A stretch of DNA of 64,000 nt, taken from NCBI RefSeq assembly GCF_027942865.1, contig NC_134506.1, forward strand, positions 15,646,436 to 15,710,435. The letters run 5' to 3'. Below the pieces are notes generated by a model, which saw nothing but the letters and a program-made list of their open reading frames with translations, ran no database searches and had not been told where the DNA came from. Positions 24,501 through 38,568 of this stretch are shown one piece after another (within the stretch, counting starts at the first letter, position 1; each line of letters opens with the position of its first letter). The translations under genes were made by a program, and so were the position numbers. This stretch comes from Odontesthes bonariensis. Lineage: Eukaryota; Chordata; Actinopteri; Atheriniformes; Atherinopsidae.

Positions 24501-27500
24501 CACCCAGCTGCAGTGGGAGGACACCGCGGACAGCGAGGGAACCCCCACAAGGCCATGTAGGATCCCCAGCTCCACCCGACGCCCGGAGTACTGGTGCCAG
24601 ATGGAGTTCTCTCCAAGGGACACGGCCCTATCCCAAAAAAAGATAGGTCCGCCACCCGAGAAGGTCGGAGTATAGCGACCCCCACCCACCAGGAGGCCCA
24701 TGCAATACAGCCCCCGGGGATGCCCCACGACGGGACCGGGGAACGCACCCCAAGCCCATCGAGAGGCTGCGACCAGGAGGGGAGGCAAGGTAGCACCCAG
24801 GCCCACCCAACGCCCACAGCCACGAAGCCAGGCAGGATACACAGTAGTGCAGCCAGCACCACTCCAGGACACCTGAGCCCCTCCAAGATCCATTGCCCCG
24901 AAAACTAGGACGTCCCCGACCCCGACCAACCCATCACCAATCAGGGGCAGCCGACTACACAGCCCATGACAGACCAGGAGGGCCACCCTTTGGTTAGAGG
25001 AAAGTGAGCAGCCAAACTAATTACATATAGGCAGTGATGGAGATGACAGGATCATACTGGAGGCCGGGATTCTTCCTGCTAACTCAGGGAGAAGAGCATA
25101 CATGTTCGCTATTTCTTATTTCTTTATGGAACCATCTTTGGTTTTGTGTTTACTTTCTTTTTTTATTCATTTTTGTTTATGTATATTCTCTTTTATTGAT
25201 TAGAAATTATGCTTCTGTTATTTAGTTGTTGGAGGGCTTTTTTTTCTTTGTTTTGTTGCTTAGTTTTTCTAAATTCAATATACTCCCACTTCACTGATGA
25301 ATGAGGCTAACGTTGCTAGTTGGACTCACATCTTTAAAAACTCAGACATTGCCTTTAGTTTGCCAGACGTTCCCCTAAGTGTGTTTGATTTGGCGGAAGC
25401 AACTCAAATCTCTTGGTGTGGGAGGATAGAACGACGCTTCACTCCCAGCATGCCTTTCAGCAGGTGTGTTTGCTCACACTCACGTGGTTTTGAAATCACC
25501 CAGCTGTGGAGGCAGATTGCATGCAGTTCACTGCAGGGGCCCGAGCTTCCCTCCCTTACACAGATGTTCCCCTTTGAGCCAATGACCCCCACACTCAGCA
25601 CTTTTCTCCCTGTCAGGTCTGACCACTACAGCACTGAAATGAATGTAAACATGGCTTTCATGTGTTGAGGAAGCTTCTAGCTTTGTTAACCACTGGCAGG
25701 AGTTAATCAAACCTGGAGCACAATATAGGATATAATGCAAATATGTTTATTGTTTTACAAAGTATTTTGTCAGGAAAATTCAGCAGTATGTTTGAAAGTA
25801 TGACAGTTTTTTATTATAATCATATGTATGACGCAAATCAACTTTGGTTTAGGTGTGTGTGTGTGTGTGTGCGTGTGTGTGTGTTTGTGTTTCAGGTCAC
25901 GTATGTTTTAGAGGGGATCACAGCCCATGAGGACTTCTGTGGACATTCAGGAAGACTGAAACCTGGAGATCTGCAAGTAATGAATTGTTACCCCTGGCAA
26001 AAATAGTCAAATCCGCACACTTGTAGATGTTCATTCAGCAGCTTTTATTGAGTAAAGAAAAAAGAAATAAAAAAAACACAGATTTGACGCAGAATGGTGA
26101 CATTTAACAATCGAACATTTTGGCTTTTTAAAGCATACATAAATTTTTTTTTATATTTTAATGTATTGAATCTTAATCTGTAGTAGAAAGAAAAAAAATT
26201 ATTTAGGAACAAGAGGAGGAAAAATAATGGAGTCATGGACCAAAAACATCACCGGTATTACTTTGTAGCTCATCCTCTGGCTTTTATGACAGCTTGAATC
26301 TATTCAGGATTTTCACAAATGTATAACAACATTCATCATTAATCAGGTGAAATCTTTCTTGTACAGCAGCTGACATGTCAGCTTTGCAGGATAGAGCCTT
26401 ATTGATGACCTTGACACCTGCCTACCAGTTCTTTGAAGCTTCCCAAATTTCTTAATTATTCTTTTTACATCACCACAAATTAAATAACTGTATTCCTTGA
26501 TCTTTTAGGTGGATACAAATTCTCTGAGACCATGATCAAATATAAATCTAAATCCTTCATTGTAAATGTGATTTGGTCTCATTTGATAACATGAATCAGA
26601 AGTCTTCTTTACCTTTATTCTGCCTATGAATGAAGCACAAATTGGCAGAATAAGACTGAAGTGTAAACAAATAAAAATCCCCAGAATCTCATTACAAATG
26701 CATTTCATTGTTGTGCATTCACACTAATTGGATATTATGCCTTGTGGGTTGTTTCCTGTGTTTTCAAAGCAGTAAAGTTTCATTCACACATGCAAACGCA
26801 CAGGCTGCTGACTCAGCCTCAATCTGTGGCAGAGGTTCAGTCAGTTCAGCTGAATTTGCTCTACCCCACCACTCTTTGTGGGCTCCTCGTGGGAGTTGCA
26901 GATGCTCAAACAGACGCCCGGCTGTGACAGCAGTGTTTCATTAAAGGAGACGGTGGAGGCATCATGTTAAAAGAGTTAGTGTTCAAATAATTTCAGGACT
27001 TTTAGAATATTAAATTGACTTCAAACTGCTGATTAATATCCTTTCAAACCATCCCTAATAGTAAATTCCCAGTATGCAGTGATTTAAAAAAAGCGATGAT
27101 AAACAGTCGCAGGTTGAAATATCAATTCAGTACAATTCAATTCAGCAATACTTTATTAATCCCTGACGGGAAAATAAATCACTTCAGTATAAATTGTTAT
27201 TCAAGATATGCTATTGCTGTAGAAAGAAAACAAAATTAAATAAAAAATCAGCTGCCAAACACTAAGTACGTTGAAGTGTAGAAAAGATGTGTGGTAGAAA
27301 ACATGAATGAAGATTGCCATCAATGGACTGGGATGTTGTTTCTGTAGCTTTGCAACAAGTTAGCTGATAATGTCACACACAGCCTCAGCAGGTAACGCAG
27401 GTGAACTCTCTCAGTAGACAATATTCAACATCTCAGTTCAACATCTCGTGTGCAGAGACGCTCAGTAACAAGATTACACCATCTGTTGTTAAAAAGGTCT

Positions 27501-30500
27501 GTAATCTCTCCTCCTTCACTATTCCCTCTCTGTCTGCAGTCCCTGTCTCCCAAATAGTCTTAAAGCTGAGTAGAGAGATGCTGGAGCTATCCCTGCAGCC
27601 ATTTGTCGATGAAACAAATAATAATGCCTTTCGCACTGCATTCTTGTCAGCTCTCGAAGCTTGTTCATTTTATCTGACAGTGATCTCACAGGTCTCATTA
27701 TGATAAAGGGAATAAATGGTTTAAACTTCCTCCCTCTTTTTCTCGCTTATGTTCCTCCTCTTCATGCTTGATATCTGCTCTTCAACACATATAGAACTGG
27801 GGTCTCATTCCAGGCATTAATTAGGCTTTGGAAAACTCAATTAGCTGATCTCACATGCAAACAACTTTCTGTTGCCATGGTAATATGTCAGAACAGATGT
27901 GAGAAGTTATCAGTTACCTGCGGAAATCTGTCCAGCAGCTCAGCTTTCAAATCACCTTAGAAGGTCTGAAAAATCTTTTCACAGAAAAAATTTCAAACTT
28001 AACAATGACTTAAGTTTTACTGACTTTCAGCCCTCCTATGCGTTACAGACGGCCCACTGAGGGTTCAAAAAAGCCATCATAATCTCACAGCAGAGGGTAT
28101 GATAGATACAATGGTCCACAGACGAAAACATGGGCTTTTTTTCCCCATCTTTTCTCTTTGTCTATACAGGGAGGGACACCACTTTTATCAGGTCTACTTT
28201 CAATATATGGCCAGATTCTCATTAAGTGATGACATTCAACTGCCACATGTTGCTGCATAACAATGTATTCACATTGCATACTGTTGATTTGGTCGCTTGT
28301 AAGGAAGAAGCGAGTGGAGGAGTCTCAGTCCACTGATATTTTCAGATGTCAGAAACAAGACCCATCAAAACATAAGAGTCCTTTCCAGTTTGTGCTGCTG
28401 ATTTTTCTTTGCTGTCACTCGTGGATGGTTAGGGTTAGAGAAATATATAGGGTTAGTCCTTACTCAATATTCATGCATCATCGTTATAGTCACGTCACGT
28501 GAGTGTTCCCTACATAAAGCAGTAACCTGCACATATGTTGCCTTCTCAATTTTTGACTCTTGAGTTCTGACACTACTACATTAGGATATACCCAAATGTC
28601 CCTTTTTCACATTATCTTGTGAAACTGGGGAGACACAGTATGTAGAGGATGGTTGAAGCCTCTAAGACAACATGTAGTTTTTTATAGTTTTTTCTGGGGG
28701 TTTTTTTGGTGACCAATTCTGATGCACTTTTTATGCTGATTAAACATTAACATATGAAAGACTTGAAGTCCTTAAGAGTGTCTGGATTACCATAGAACAA
28801 GCCCACTAATCTGAAAAATGATAAGAGTAAAAACAACATTTTATGTTCTCTAGCATACAATTAGAGTTCACATCATCTTTTCATCACATCATCTCATTTG
28901 CACGAGTGAACTCATTCACACCATATGAACTTGTGGGAATTGTTTATTATTTTGACCTTTTATGAGAGTAGTTTATACATTTTAAATGCATCCTGCATCA
29001 GGTTTACATTTTCACACACATGACTTCACTTTTGAATTTGGCAACTATACGTCCTTCAATATTTGGGTGCCTCTCAGCAGTTAGTTTGAGTTATATGTCA
29101 ACATTTCAGTGTATACTCACCTTAGACTAATTTTTGCATAATAGATAAAGCAAAATTTCCTAGTAACTGCCAACTGCACACAACAAACTCTTATGACCGG
29201 CCTCCACGTCTTCAAGCAACTTTGCGCAGCGGGCATGAACATTCCCTTTGGCCAACTTCCCTGGGTCTCCAACAGGGTCTCCAAAAGATGGGATATGTTT
29301 GTAAAATGGCCGGAATTCTCCTCTAAGGCATTCAGCGTACTGCATCTCTTTTCTTTCTTTTTTAATTTAAACTCAACAACAACCGGCCAATGTACTCACA
29401 TTATAATAATGACATTTATGAGGTGTAATGTTTGTCACTGATAATGTATTATACAATTAAGGCCAGAGTTGTCTCAATCCTTAATGGAGATTTACACAGT
29501 TTTTTTTTTCTGTTTATAGAGGGGTCACTTTTAACCAAATATGGAAGACTCAATGATCTCAATTGAAGTCAGATCATCATAGTTCCTTTGGCTAACTTCT
29601 TAAATAATGTATTCCCGTCCATGTTGTAGATATGAGTTATTCTGATAAAATAATTCTGTCCTTAGGTAAAAATAAATCAAACTTCAGCTACTTTCATTCC
29701 TGTAAAAGTCATCATTTTCTGAGTCACTCCTGGTGCCATGCCGCATGTATTGCAAAACTTTCCCTTCATCTTGTAATTAAATACAAATACAAATCAAATA
29801 CAAATGGACAAATAACAAAGACAAACACTATTATAGCCTCAATGAACAGAGATGTCAGTAACTTTTTGGACACCCTGAGCTTTTCTGACTATGTCTTTGG
29901 TATATTTGAGATATATGTTTCATTGTCTATCAGTGGATGACTGCAGGACGGGGGGTGGTCCATGCTGAGATGCCTTTGTCAGAGGAGCCAGTGGTAGGCT
30001 TACAGCTGTGGGTGAACCTGCCAAAAAGAGAAAAGATGGTGGAGCCAGCGTACCAGGAGCTTAAAGCCTCAGACATCCCAAAACCCAGCCAGGGTGGTGT
30101 TACAGTCTCTGTGATATCTGGAGAAGCTTTGGGAGCAAAGGTACTTGTCCCGTCGTGTGTTAATGCATCTCCATAATTCATTTGTGATGTCACTGCAACA
30201 TTATTATGCAATATGAAACTACAGTCAGAACACCACTTTGAAATTGAGCCTGTTTACTTTCCTGCAAAACTGCTGTTGTCATGATGATTGCTCATTTGTG
30301 GGATGTTTGAGGCAAACAAGAAAAAAAAAGTCATTTAATGACATAAATGTGCGTGCCTTACTCTGTGTGTGTGTGTAAGGGAAAGGGGAAAATTACACTT
30401 GATTACCACATTGTTCAACCATTGCGAGTTAAAGGAGTGTTTGTCTGAAAAGAGGAAATATCAAATGAGGAGCAGATTCTTCTGTGCTATGAGGGATGAC

Positions 30501-33500
30501 TTACTAGTGTTGTGGTGTGTGTCTGCATAGCTGTTTTCCTATATAAGTGAACTGCTGTGGAAGCTGACGTGTAGACTGTTAAAGGAAGTGAGGACTAATG
30601 ACTAACTGTGTATGGGGTTGAGAGTGAAAATGAATTAGTTCCAGGTTTATTATGAGTATGCTTAACCCTATGTTGAGCAATTTGAGTTTAAGAGCATGAA
30701 AACATTGCGGCTGGTTCTGATTCACCTTCAAACTACTGTTTGCATGTTAAGACACAGGCTCAAGGGTCCATATTTGACTCAGGTGTAGGTTAAGGTTTGC
30801 ATAAGGGTGTGTGATGACTATGGTTTGAATATTGGGTTATTGAGTTTATTGTAGATTAATGCGTATGAACATGATTACTGTCGGGCAGGAGATGCAGCTA
30901 GTTGCGGACCAACTTTAAAGCCTTGTGGTTTTAACATCTGTTTGTCTGTATCGTGTTTGTTAAGGTCGAAGCTTCCATTATATTCCATCCTCTACAGTAC
31001 ATAATATCATCAAACGATTTTCAGCTGTGTCCCTGTGTTCAAGGGACACAGCTGAAAATCACATTTGGACGCTCGTGATCTTCAGGCCCTCAAGTTGCAC
31101 TGCTTTAAAAACAGGCAAGATTCTGTCATGGAAATTACTGCACAGGCTCAGGAACTATTTCAGAAATCATTGTCTGTGATTACTGAGGCAGTGGTGGAAA
31201 ACTGTTCTGTGGTCAGACAAATCCATCCATCCATCCATTTTCTACATCTGCTTAATCCAATTCAGTAGCGGGGGAGAGGCAGGCTACACCCTGGTCACCA
31301 GTCCATCACAGGGCCAACAGAGGCAAATGAGACACACAACCATGCACGCTCACACTCACTTCTAGGGTCAAGGGTTTAGAGACGGCAATTAAACTGACAT
31401 GCATGTTTTTGGGCGGTGGGAGAAACTCCAGGAATCCAGGTGGTGGACAGACCAGTCAGCCATCCTCACATTTAGCCAATTATGTCACAATGTTTATTTT
31501 GTTTATTTAGTCATTTATTATTATTAGTAGTAGTATTTTTACTAGAATTGGTATTATTATTGTTGTTGTTCATATACAATCATTGTAAATATTTATAAAT
31601 TTTTTTGAGCAACTTGACTAATTTGAATTTCCCTCATTGGGGGATGAATAAAGTATTTTTCTAATCTATTCTAAAACCATGGGTTTTTTTGCAACCTTTT
31701 TAGTTTCTGTTTAAGTTCTTAGTTTTGCCATGTTTTAGTTTTGTTAAGTTTTAGGTTCAGGTCTTGTATTTAGTTTTGCCATGCCATGCCACTTTTTTCC
31801 TCAGTCTTTCTCCTGCCCTGCCATCAGCTTCACTTCCTTCACCTGTGTTTATTATCATCAACTGCACTCACTCCACAGTATTTAGTCTACCGGTTTGGTC
31901 ATGTTCAGTCAGATCCTTACACCCTTCACTACGGTCACAGCCTAGCCTAGCTAAGTATTTTTCATATCATATCATGTCAAGTCAAGTTCATTATTTTTCA
32001 TAGCTTTAGTCATGTTTTATTTTGTCACAGTTTAGTTTGTTTTCCGGCTCAGCCGCGCTTTATGTTGACCTTCTTTTGAATAATAGATCAAGTTTGCCTT
32101 TTGAAAGTCCGCATCCGTGTCCTTTCCATGCCTCCTCCCCACCAACTCTGACAAATTAAAATAATTTGGCACATCATGAAATGCAAAATACAACAACGAT
32201 GACCCAGGACTGTTGAGCTGCTGGAATCCTCTATCAAAAAAGAATGGGACAACATTCTTCCCCCAAAGGTCCAACAACTGGTCTCCTCAGTTCCCAGACA
32301 TTTCCCAAACATGGCCTTGTCCCAACTTTTTTTTACATTTTGCTGCTGTCAAATTCGAGGTGAATTAATATTTTTCTTGAAATGGTAAATTGTGTCTCTT
32401 TCAACATTTGCTATGTCACTTATGTTCTACTGTGCATAAAATATTTTCTGAGATTAGCAGATAGACATATTTACAGTCCAAACTTTTTTTGGAATTGGAA
32501 GATTTACTTCTACCTGTAGTAAAAAGTTTACCGTTTTTCACAATTTGGGGCATCTGCTTATTTTAAAGTATAAAGGAAAGTATAAAAAAAAAATGTGTTT
32601 GTGTGTTATGATGACAGAAACATGGATATCTCACTAAAAACACAATGTTTAAAAACATGTAGAAAAAAATGATATTACCTTCTGAAGCTGTAAATAAATT
32701 AGCAAGACAGTCACTGGGAGCCCGTTTTCAATATTACATTAATTACTCAAAGTTGTTGCTTATATGTATTAGTAAGATTATGATTTTATTCATATTGTAT
32801 TTTTTTCAGCCTTTTTTGTTGTTTCTTTGTTTCTTTTGTGTAGTCTAAGGTCTACACAAGGACTCCAACCTTGTACCTGGACTTCAAAATGCAGGCAGGG
32901 GCCATGCATGTGCAGCCAGTTCCCCTCGGTAGGAAAACATCTCTAAATACCTCTTTGTTTGTCTCTAGCTTGGATTGAGGGGGGATGAAAGTGCTAGTCA
33001 GGTCTGGAAAGATGCATAAACGGAAAAATCTCGTAGTTACTTTTGGATTAGCAGCCTTCTTGTTATTGTGACCTAACGTGTGCTTTAAAGTGTCCATGCC
33101 ACGAGATGACCCTATTTACCACAGGTTGTATTGTGGTAATGTTGTGGCAATTACAAGAAATTCTGGTGATCCTTGGAATGCTTTGGATGACATTGTTTTG
33201 GTGTAATCAACCAGAAAGTCCATATGAATGTCCGTTAAAAATGCTGTGTAAAATGATTTGTTTCTTTGTTTGACTTCTTTCTGTGAAATTTACCCTAAAT
33301 TACTGAGTCTCTTGGCACGTTAGGTGGAATCCGCTGATTCGTGGTAGAGAATTGACAGGATTGTGTTTAGCATCTTGTCCATGTCTCTTTGTCCTAGCAC
33401 GACAACACAGCTTGAAAAAAGTTATTATGCTCTCTGGATTGAATGAAAACAGAATCCAACTATTTTTCTTCACTTCTCTGTAGAGAATGTAAAATTGATG

Positions 33501-36500
33501 TCAATCCATGTTGAACTCTGGGTAATTGTTTGTGTTGGTCCTGCTTGCATGAAAGGGACCCTGATAAATGACCTTCAGGATCATGTATTATAAACACACT
33601 GTAGGACTAGCCTCAACAGTCATGTCTCAGTCCATTTCTAGTCAACATGAGGATACTATGTATTCATATCCAATCCATGTAAAAAAACAAACAAACAAAC
33701 AAAAGAAAACATATTTTGAACAAGTTCCAAGATTACAGCAAACCTTTAATGAGTGATAACACCCATTGTTAATGACTTCTTGAAATAATTGCACAGGTAT
33801 AATTATAAGTATTCTAACTGGTTTATTTTAATTGAGTCAGAAAGTGGGGTAGAATATTTCCGGAAATTAAATGTATGCACAACAGCGCCTTGTTAATTAC
33901 CAGTTTTTATATCCACTCACTGTTCGTGAGCTATTGGTGATTTGTAACTTATAAACGCATGTAAAGCGCATTCACTCTGTTAAAAAAATGTTGTTTATAA
34001 CGTCCAGCATTGTGAACGAAAATACAGCATCAGTAGTCCAGTGCCACGCTTGGATTAATGTTGTTTGTCTAATTCCTAGGCAGTTCGATTTAGTTTTTCC
34101 CAGTAAGGTCATTTTTCTCTCTTCTTTGGGTTCTTATACACCAAAGTGATGTAGTTTGTAAAAGGTGTAAAAGGCCTTATACTGAGTCTACTTTGGGTCA
34201 AACAAAATAGCACTTGAACACACCGCAAAGATGACTTCCAGCCAGCATGTGTGATCTACAACTGAGGAAGAAGATATAGTCCACTAATGCAGAAAGGGGT
34301 CGACAGTACAAACGTATATATACATATCATATATATCAAGGAAGGCCACTTGGATAAAAAGAAAAAAGTCAGAATAGCAGTGTGTGCTTTGTGTTTTTTT
34401 CGGTAATGTCTAACAGAACGGGCGTCTCTTGGGTTGTGATTATCAGGTAGTCTTCAGTTTATTCACTCCATATGGCTACATGGTTGTGAAAGTGCAGGAC
34501 GGATCCTGGTGAAATTGGGGCCCTTATTCAGAATCAAACACACTGATATTTCAGAAATCTACATCCAGATTTAGTTTCCTCTGTCAACAATTTATCATTT
34601 CTGTTGAGTTTTCTGAGTTTTTTTCATTAGCATGCAAAAGTTAGCTTTGTCAGTTGGCTAATTAATTTGACTAAGAATATTTTTAACACCCTGCAGATGT
34701 AGCCTACTGTTTATTTTATTTTATTTTTTTCGATGGTCAGATGAGTCCTTTTTATTGTGTATCAACCAAAATGACATTTGAACTTCTTAAACACTGAATA
34801 CTAGAAAAAAAAACACCTTCCCCCACCCCCACCTTTCAACTATGCCTGACCCTTGTACTGCTGGTGCAGCATGAGGACGTCCTCCTGAGAGACCCTGGTC
34901 CAGCCCTCGCTGTGGACGTGGTACAGGTTGACCTGCCCTCCGCTGTAAGCGTCGCGGAAGGTCGCCTGGTAGATGGCGCGGCGGCCCAGCTCGCAGGCCT
35001 CCTCCACGGTCAGCTTGTGCTGCAGGTCGCTGTCTATCACGCCGTAGGCGTACATGGAGCCCGAGCCTACCGCAAACAGGTCGCTGCACACCCGGTTCCC
35101 CTCCGAGTCAACGTAGTACAAACCTGGGCCCCTCTTGTCCCAGCCACACACCATGGTTCCCATGCTGAGTCCCATGCCCTTATACTGGTAAACCATGTTG
35201 GCGAGCAGCTTGGAGGCGGCCGCCACGGAGATGTGTTCTTTGTTGCGAAGCTCGTAGATGCGGCACAAGACCGCTGTTTTCAAACACCAAGGTAGAAAGC
35301 GAAGAAGAAGAAAAAGAAGCATGAATCCCATAGACATAATACATATAATATATTATGTCTATGATGAATCCACTCGAAGAGAGACTTGCCGAAGAGGTCC
35401 TGCTGGTGAATTTCCTTTAATCGTAGTAGGCTTGTCATTGAAAAAACCCGCTACTCCACCTACTGTCCTGGCGGTGAATCGCCACGCAGCACACGCAAGC
35501 GCCGGCAAAGCTAAATGAAGCATAAACGTCTCGAGCCATTAACACAAGCGCAAGACGCAAGCGCAAGGGCAGTTAAAAGAAGTATAACCCAGCCTTGAGG
35601 CTTTCCCCCGGCGTAGCCTCGGATTCCAGACCATTCTGTCCGGATCCACTACCAAAAGCCAAGGGCTGGCGATAATCAAACGAATAATCTGAACATTCGC
35701 TGCTCAATAGATTAGCAAGGGCCATCTTTCAAAGTGTCCCCTACTGTTTAATTTTTAGCAACATTTAGCAACAGCAAAAAAAAAAAGAAGCATTTTATTG
35801 TGAACCATATTAAGATTCAGTCATGCAATAATATCTACTGAAAGCAACAATGGAGCAGCTGCTGCAGCTGTTTGCCAACAGGTGTTTGTTATTACCGTGG
35901 AAAAATTTCAGGGTTTTGTCAACAACTTGTTTCTGATAATTGCAAGAGGTCAAATATTTTTTATTGCAGTTTTAAGAACGGATTACTTTTTTTTTAATGG
36001 TTCCTTCTGCTTTATAACCTACAAAGATCATCTCTTTGTTTTACAGGATGGACTACCTTCATCTATACTCTATCAGGAACTATTCGTGTTGGTGAGTCTT
36101 ATCAGGTTTATGCACTCGCATCCACACCTCTCTGAGTTTACAGCAATATAGTTTACCTCCCCTATGAATACAGTTTGATTAATGTTCTCAACAGAAAGAA
36201 GAAATCAGTGTTAAGCAGGGTACTGACATTCTTTGGATTGATATATAAGCTCTCTGGCCTCTTTTCTCTCTTTTCCTTTCTGCTGTGTCTAGATTACAAG
36301 TGTGTGTGATCTCAAGCCAATTACAGCTTCCCAGCCAAAATGCACATGTGCTCTACTTCAAAATCTTGAAGGATTCATACTGTCACCCTGCTAAGATTAC
36401 GAGGATGTCAACTCAATCTAAAATGTACCCAACATTACTGGGATATAGTATATGTATGGTATTTTTCATTGTCTGACCTCATATCACCTTACTCACATGA

Positions 36501-38497
36501 TATAACTATTTTATCAGTAGAGCTGCTGAAATATTTTCTTACAATATCTAATTCCCCTCGCATGAGAACGAACCCTTTTATAAACTGAGGTCCTTTTCAG
36601 AGGCTTTGTTGGTTTGTAAGAATTCCTCTTTTTAATATCCTATATTAAAATGTCATTGTTTCGATTACTCTCCATTGTTACACTACAGGATCTCTCAGAC
36701 TATGTAATGGCTGCCAGATGTTTTGATGACATGAGAGGCTGGAAAGGGCTGCTGAGACTTAAGTAGTTATTTGAATTTTAAGTCTCCATTTCCACACGCT
36801 TTCTTTGGCGAGCTGGCTTTGATAATGAATTCAGCACAATCACAGCTGTCTGCCCTTCTCAGTGTTCAGTATTAGGAAGTGTTAAGCACGCAAACTAACT
36901 AAACGGGTTCAAATGTCTGAAACCTGCTGGTAGAATTCTGTCTTCTAAGTTACCACCACTGCTTTTGTTATGCCACAAAGATTAGTCATATCCTGAAATT
37001 GTTGTCAGTACATAAACACTTGTAAATTTGTAACACACACCCACACACCCACACAAAAAAAGGAGTGTGTTTTTGTGTTTTTTTTGTGACGAACATCACA
37101 GGCCTTTCGGTAAATTTTCCCCAATGACAAATTATACCCACAGAAACTCCACATTTCCTGACGTCATCAGTCGTGGTGATAACATTTTTTGATAATTAGA
37201 TGATTAGATTATGCAATATACCAATGGTAAAAGTTTCACTGATTGGACCCTATGGAATAAAGTAGCAGGTTTACACTTTAATTAGAATTGGTGTGTTTGT
37301 AAAAGTGGGGGAAATGCTACAAATATTGATTGAATATTGATTTGCTTTGTTGTCAAGGCCGAGATCAGGAGCAGCAGCAGGTGGAGCCCCATCACACTGT
37401 GGTGTTTGGAGATGGAGACTGCGTCAAGCTTGAAAACAAGGTGAGAAACTTATATTGATGCATATTAATGCTGCCTTGGAAGCACATAGCCCATCATAGA
37501 TACTGTACATGTGCTTCAACTTTGTGTTATCTGGCACTTCTGAGTGTCGCTGAAAAAACATGGCTATCAGATGTAAGTTTACATCATTTTTTTTGGCATA
37601 TAAACAGGCACAACAATCATCAACCATATTGTTTATCTCCATTGTTGTGGTGGTTTGGGTCTCACAGATTCATAATAAGTTTGAGTGCTTTGGCCAACCC
37701 AGTATCCAGGAAGAAACACTTTACAGTTACCACAGTTTTGCATTTTTATCATTTCTGGGAAGCAAAAGTATGTGCCCATGTTCCACAGATAGATATTTTA
37801 TGTGTTTTTCACACACGCAGACAGTTTTGTACATGTTTTATGTACCAATTTTACCTTTCTTTTTTCACACATGCTCATGACTTTGTTAGCATTATGGGCC
37901 AACAAACAGAGGCCTTTTAAGGAGCTTTGTTGGTGTGGCAGATGAGTCTAACACATGCCTTTTCAGCAGACAGACCTGTGTTTAGACTTTTGGAGGAAAC
38001 TAGTATCTTAAATTCTCTTTGGTTCCACATTTGTGCCAAAGTCACTTAGTTGAGTTTATAGAGTAAAATATCTAGAAAAGATTAGGAAAGAAAATACCTG
38101 GTTAAGGTTGGGGTGTTAAATCCCTTATTAGGGTCATATAAAAATACATGGTTTGGTGTTAAATACCAACCCATACACATGTGTTAAAAAAAAAGTCAAA
38201 GTAGTAAAATATCTAACACATAAAGCGAACACATTTCTTGTATTTCTTCTTTCCAGAAATGTAAAATGGCAGCATATGTTTTATGAGACCGGGCTGGTTT
38301 TAGCTTGATTTGAACACATTGTGGGTGAAGCTGTAACACAACTAATACCTTTGCCTCATAAGTCTGACAGACTGTGTACCTCATGGAAACAGAAAGGCTG
38401 TTCCTGTCAATGACTAAATCACCACATGTCTGCTTCAAGTTCCTGCAGTGGAAGAACGACTCATGCCCTCAGCCATATTTCAGGGATGGAATAGGGA

Positions 38498-38568
<71 letters not shown>

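Noticed and set aside
23653-24986. Several long frames on both strands of the GC-rich block (up to 256 codons)
   Set aside because: Pro/Gly/Arg bias follows from base composition; overlapping frames on both strands and no domain-like pattern.
29160-29345. 61-codon minus-strand frame in a pirin intron
   Set aside because: No splice context or family resemblance; likely chance or an old repeat.
34840-35337. psmb5-like frame as a functional proteasome gene
   Set aside because: It lacks the N-terminal half with the catalytic threonine and has poly-A tract features of a retrocopy.
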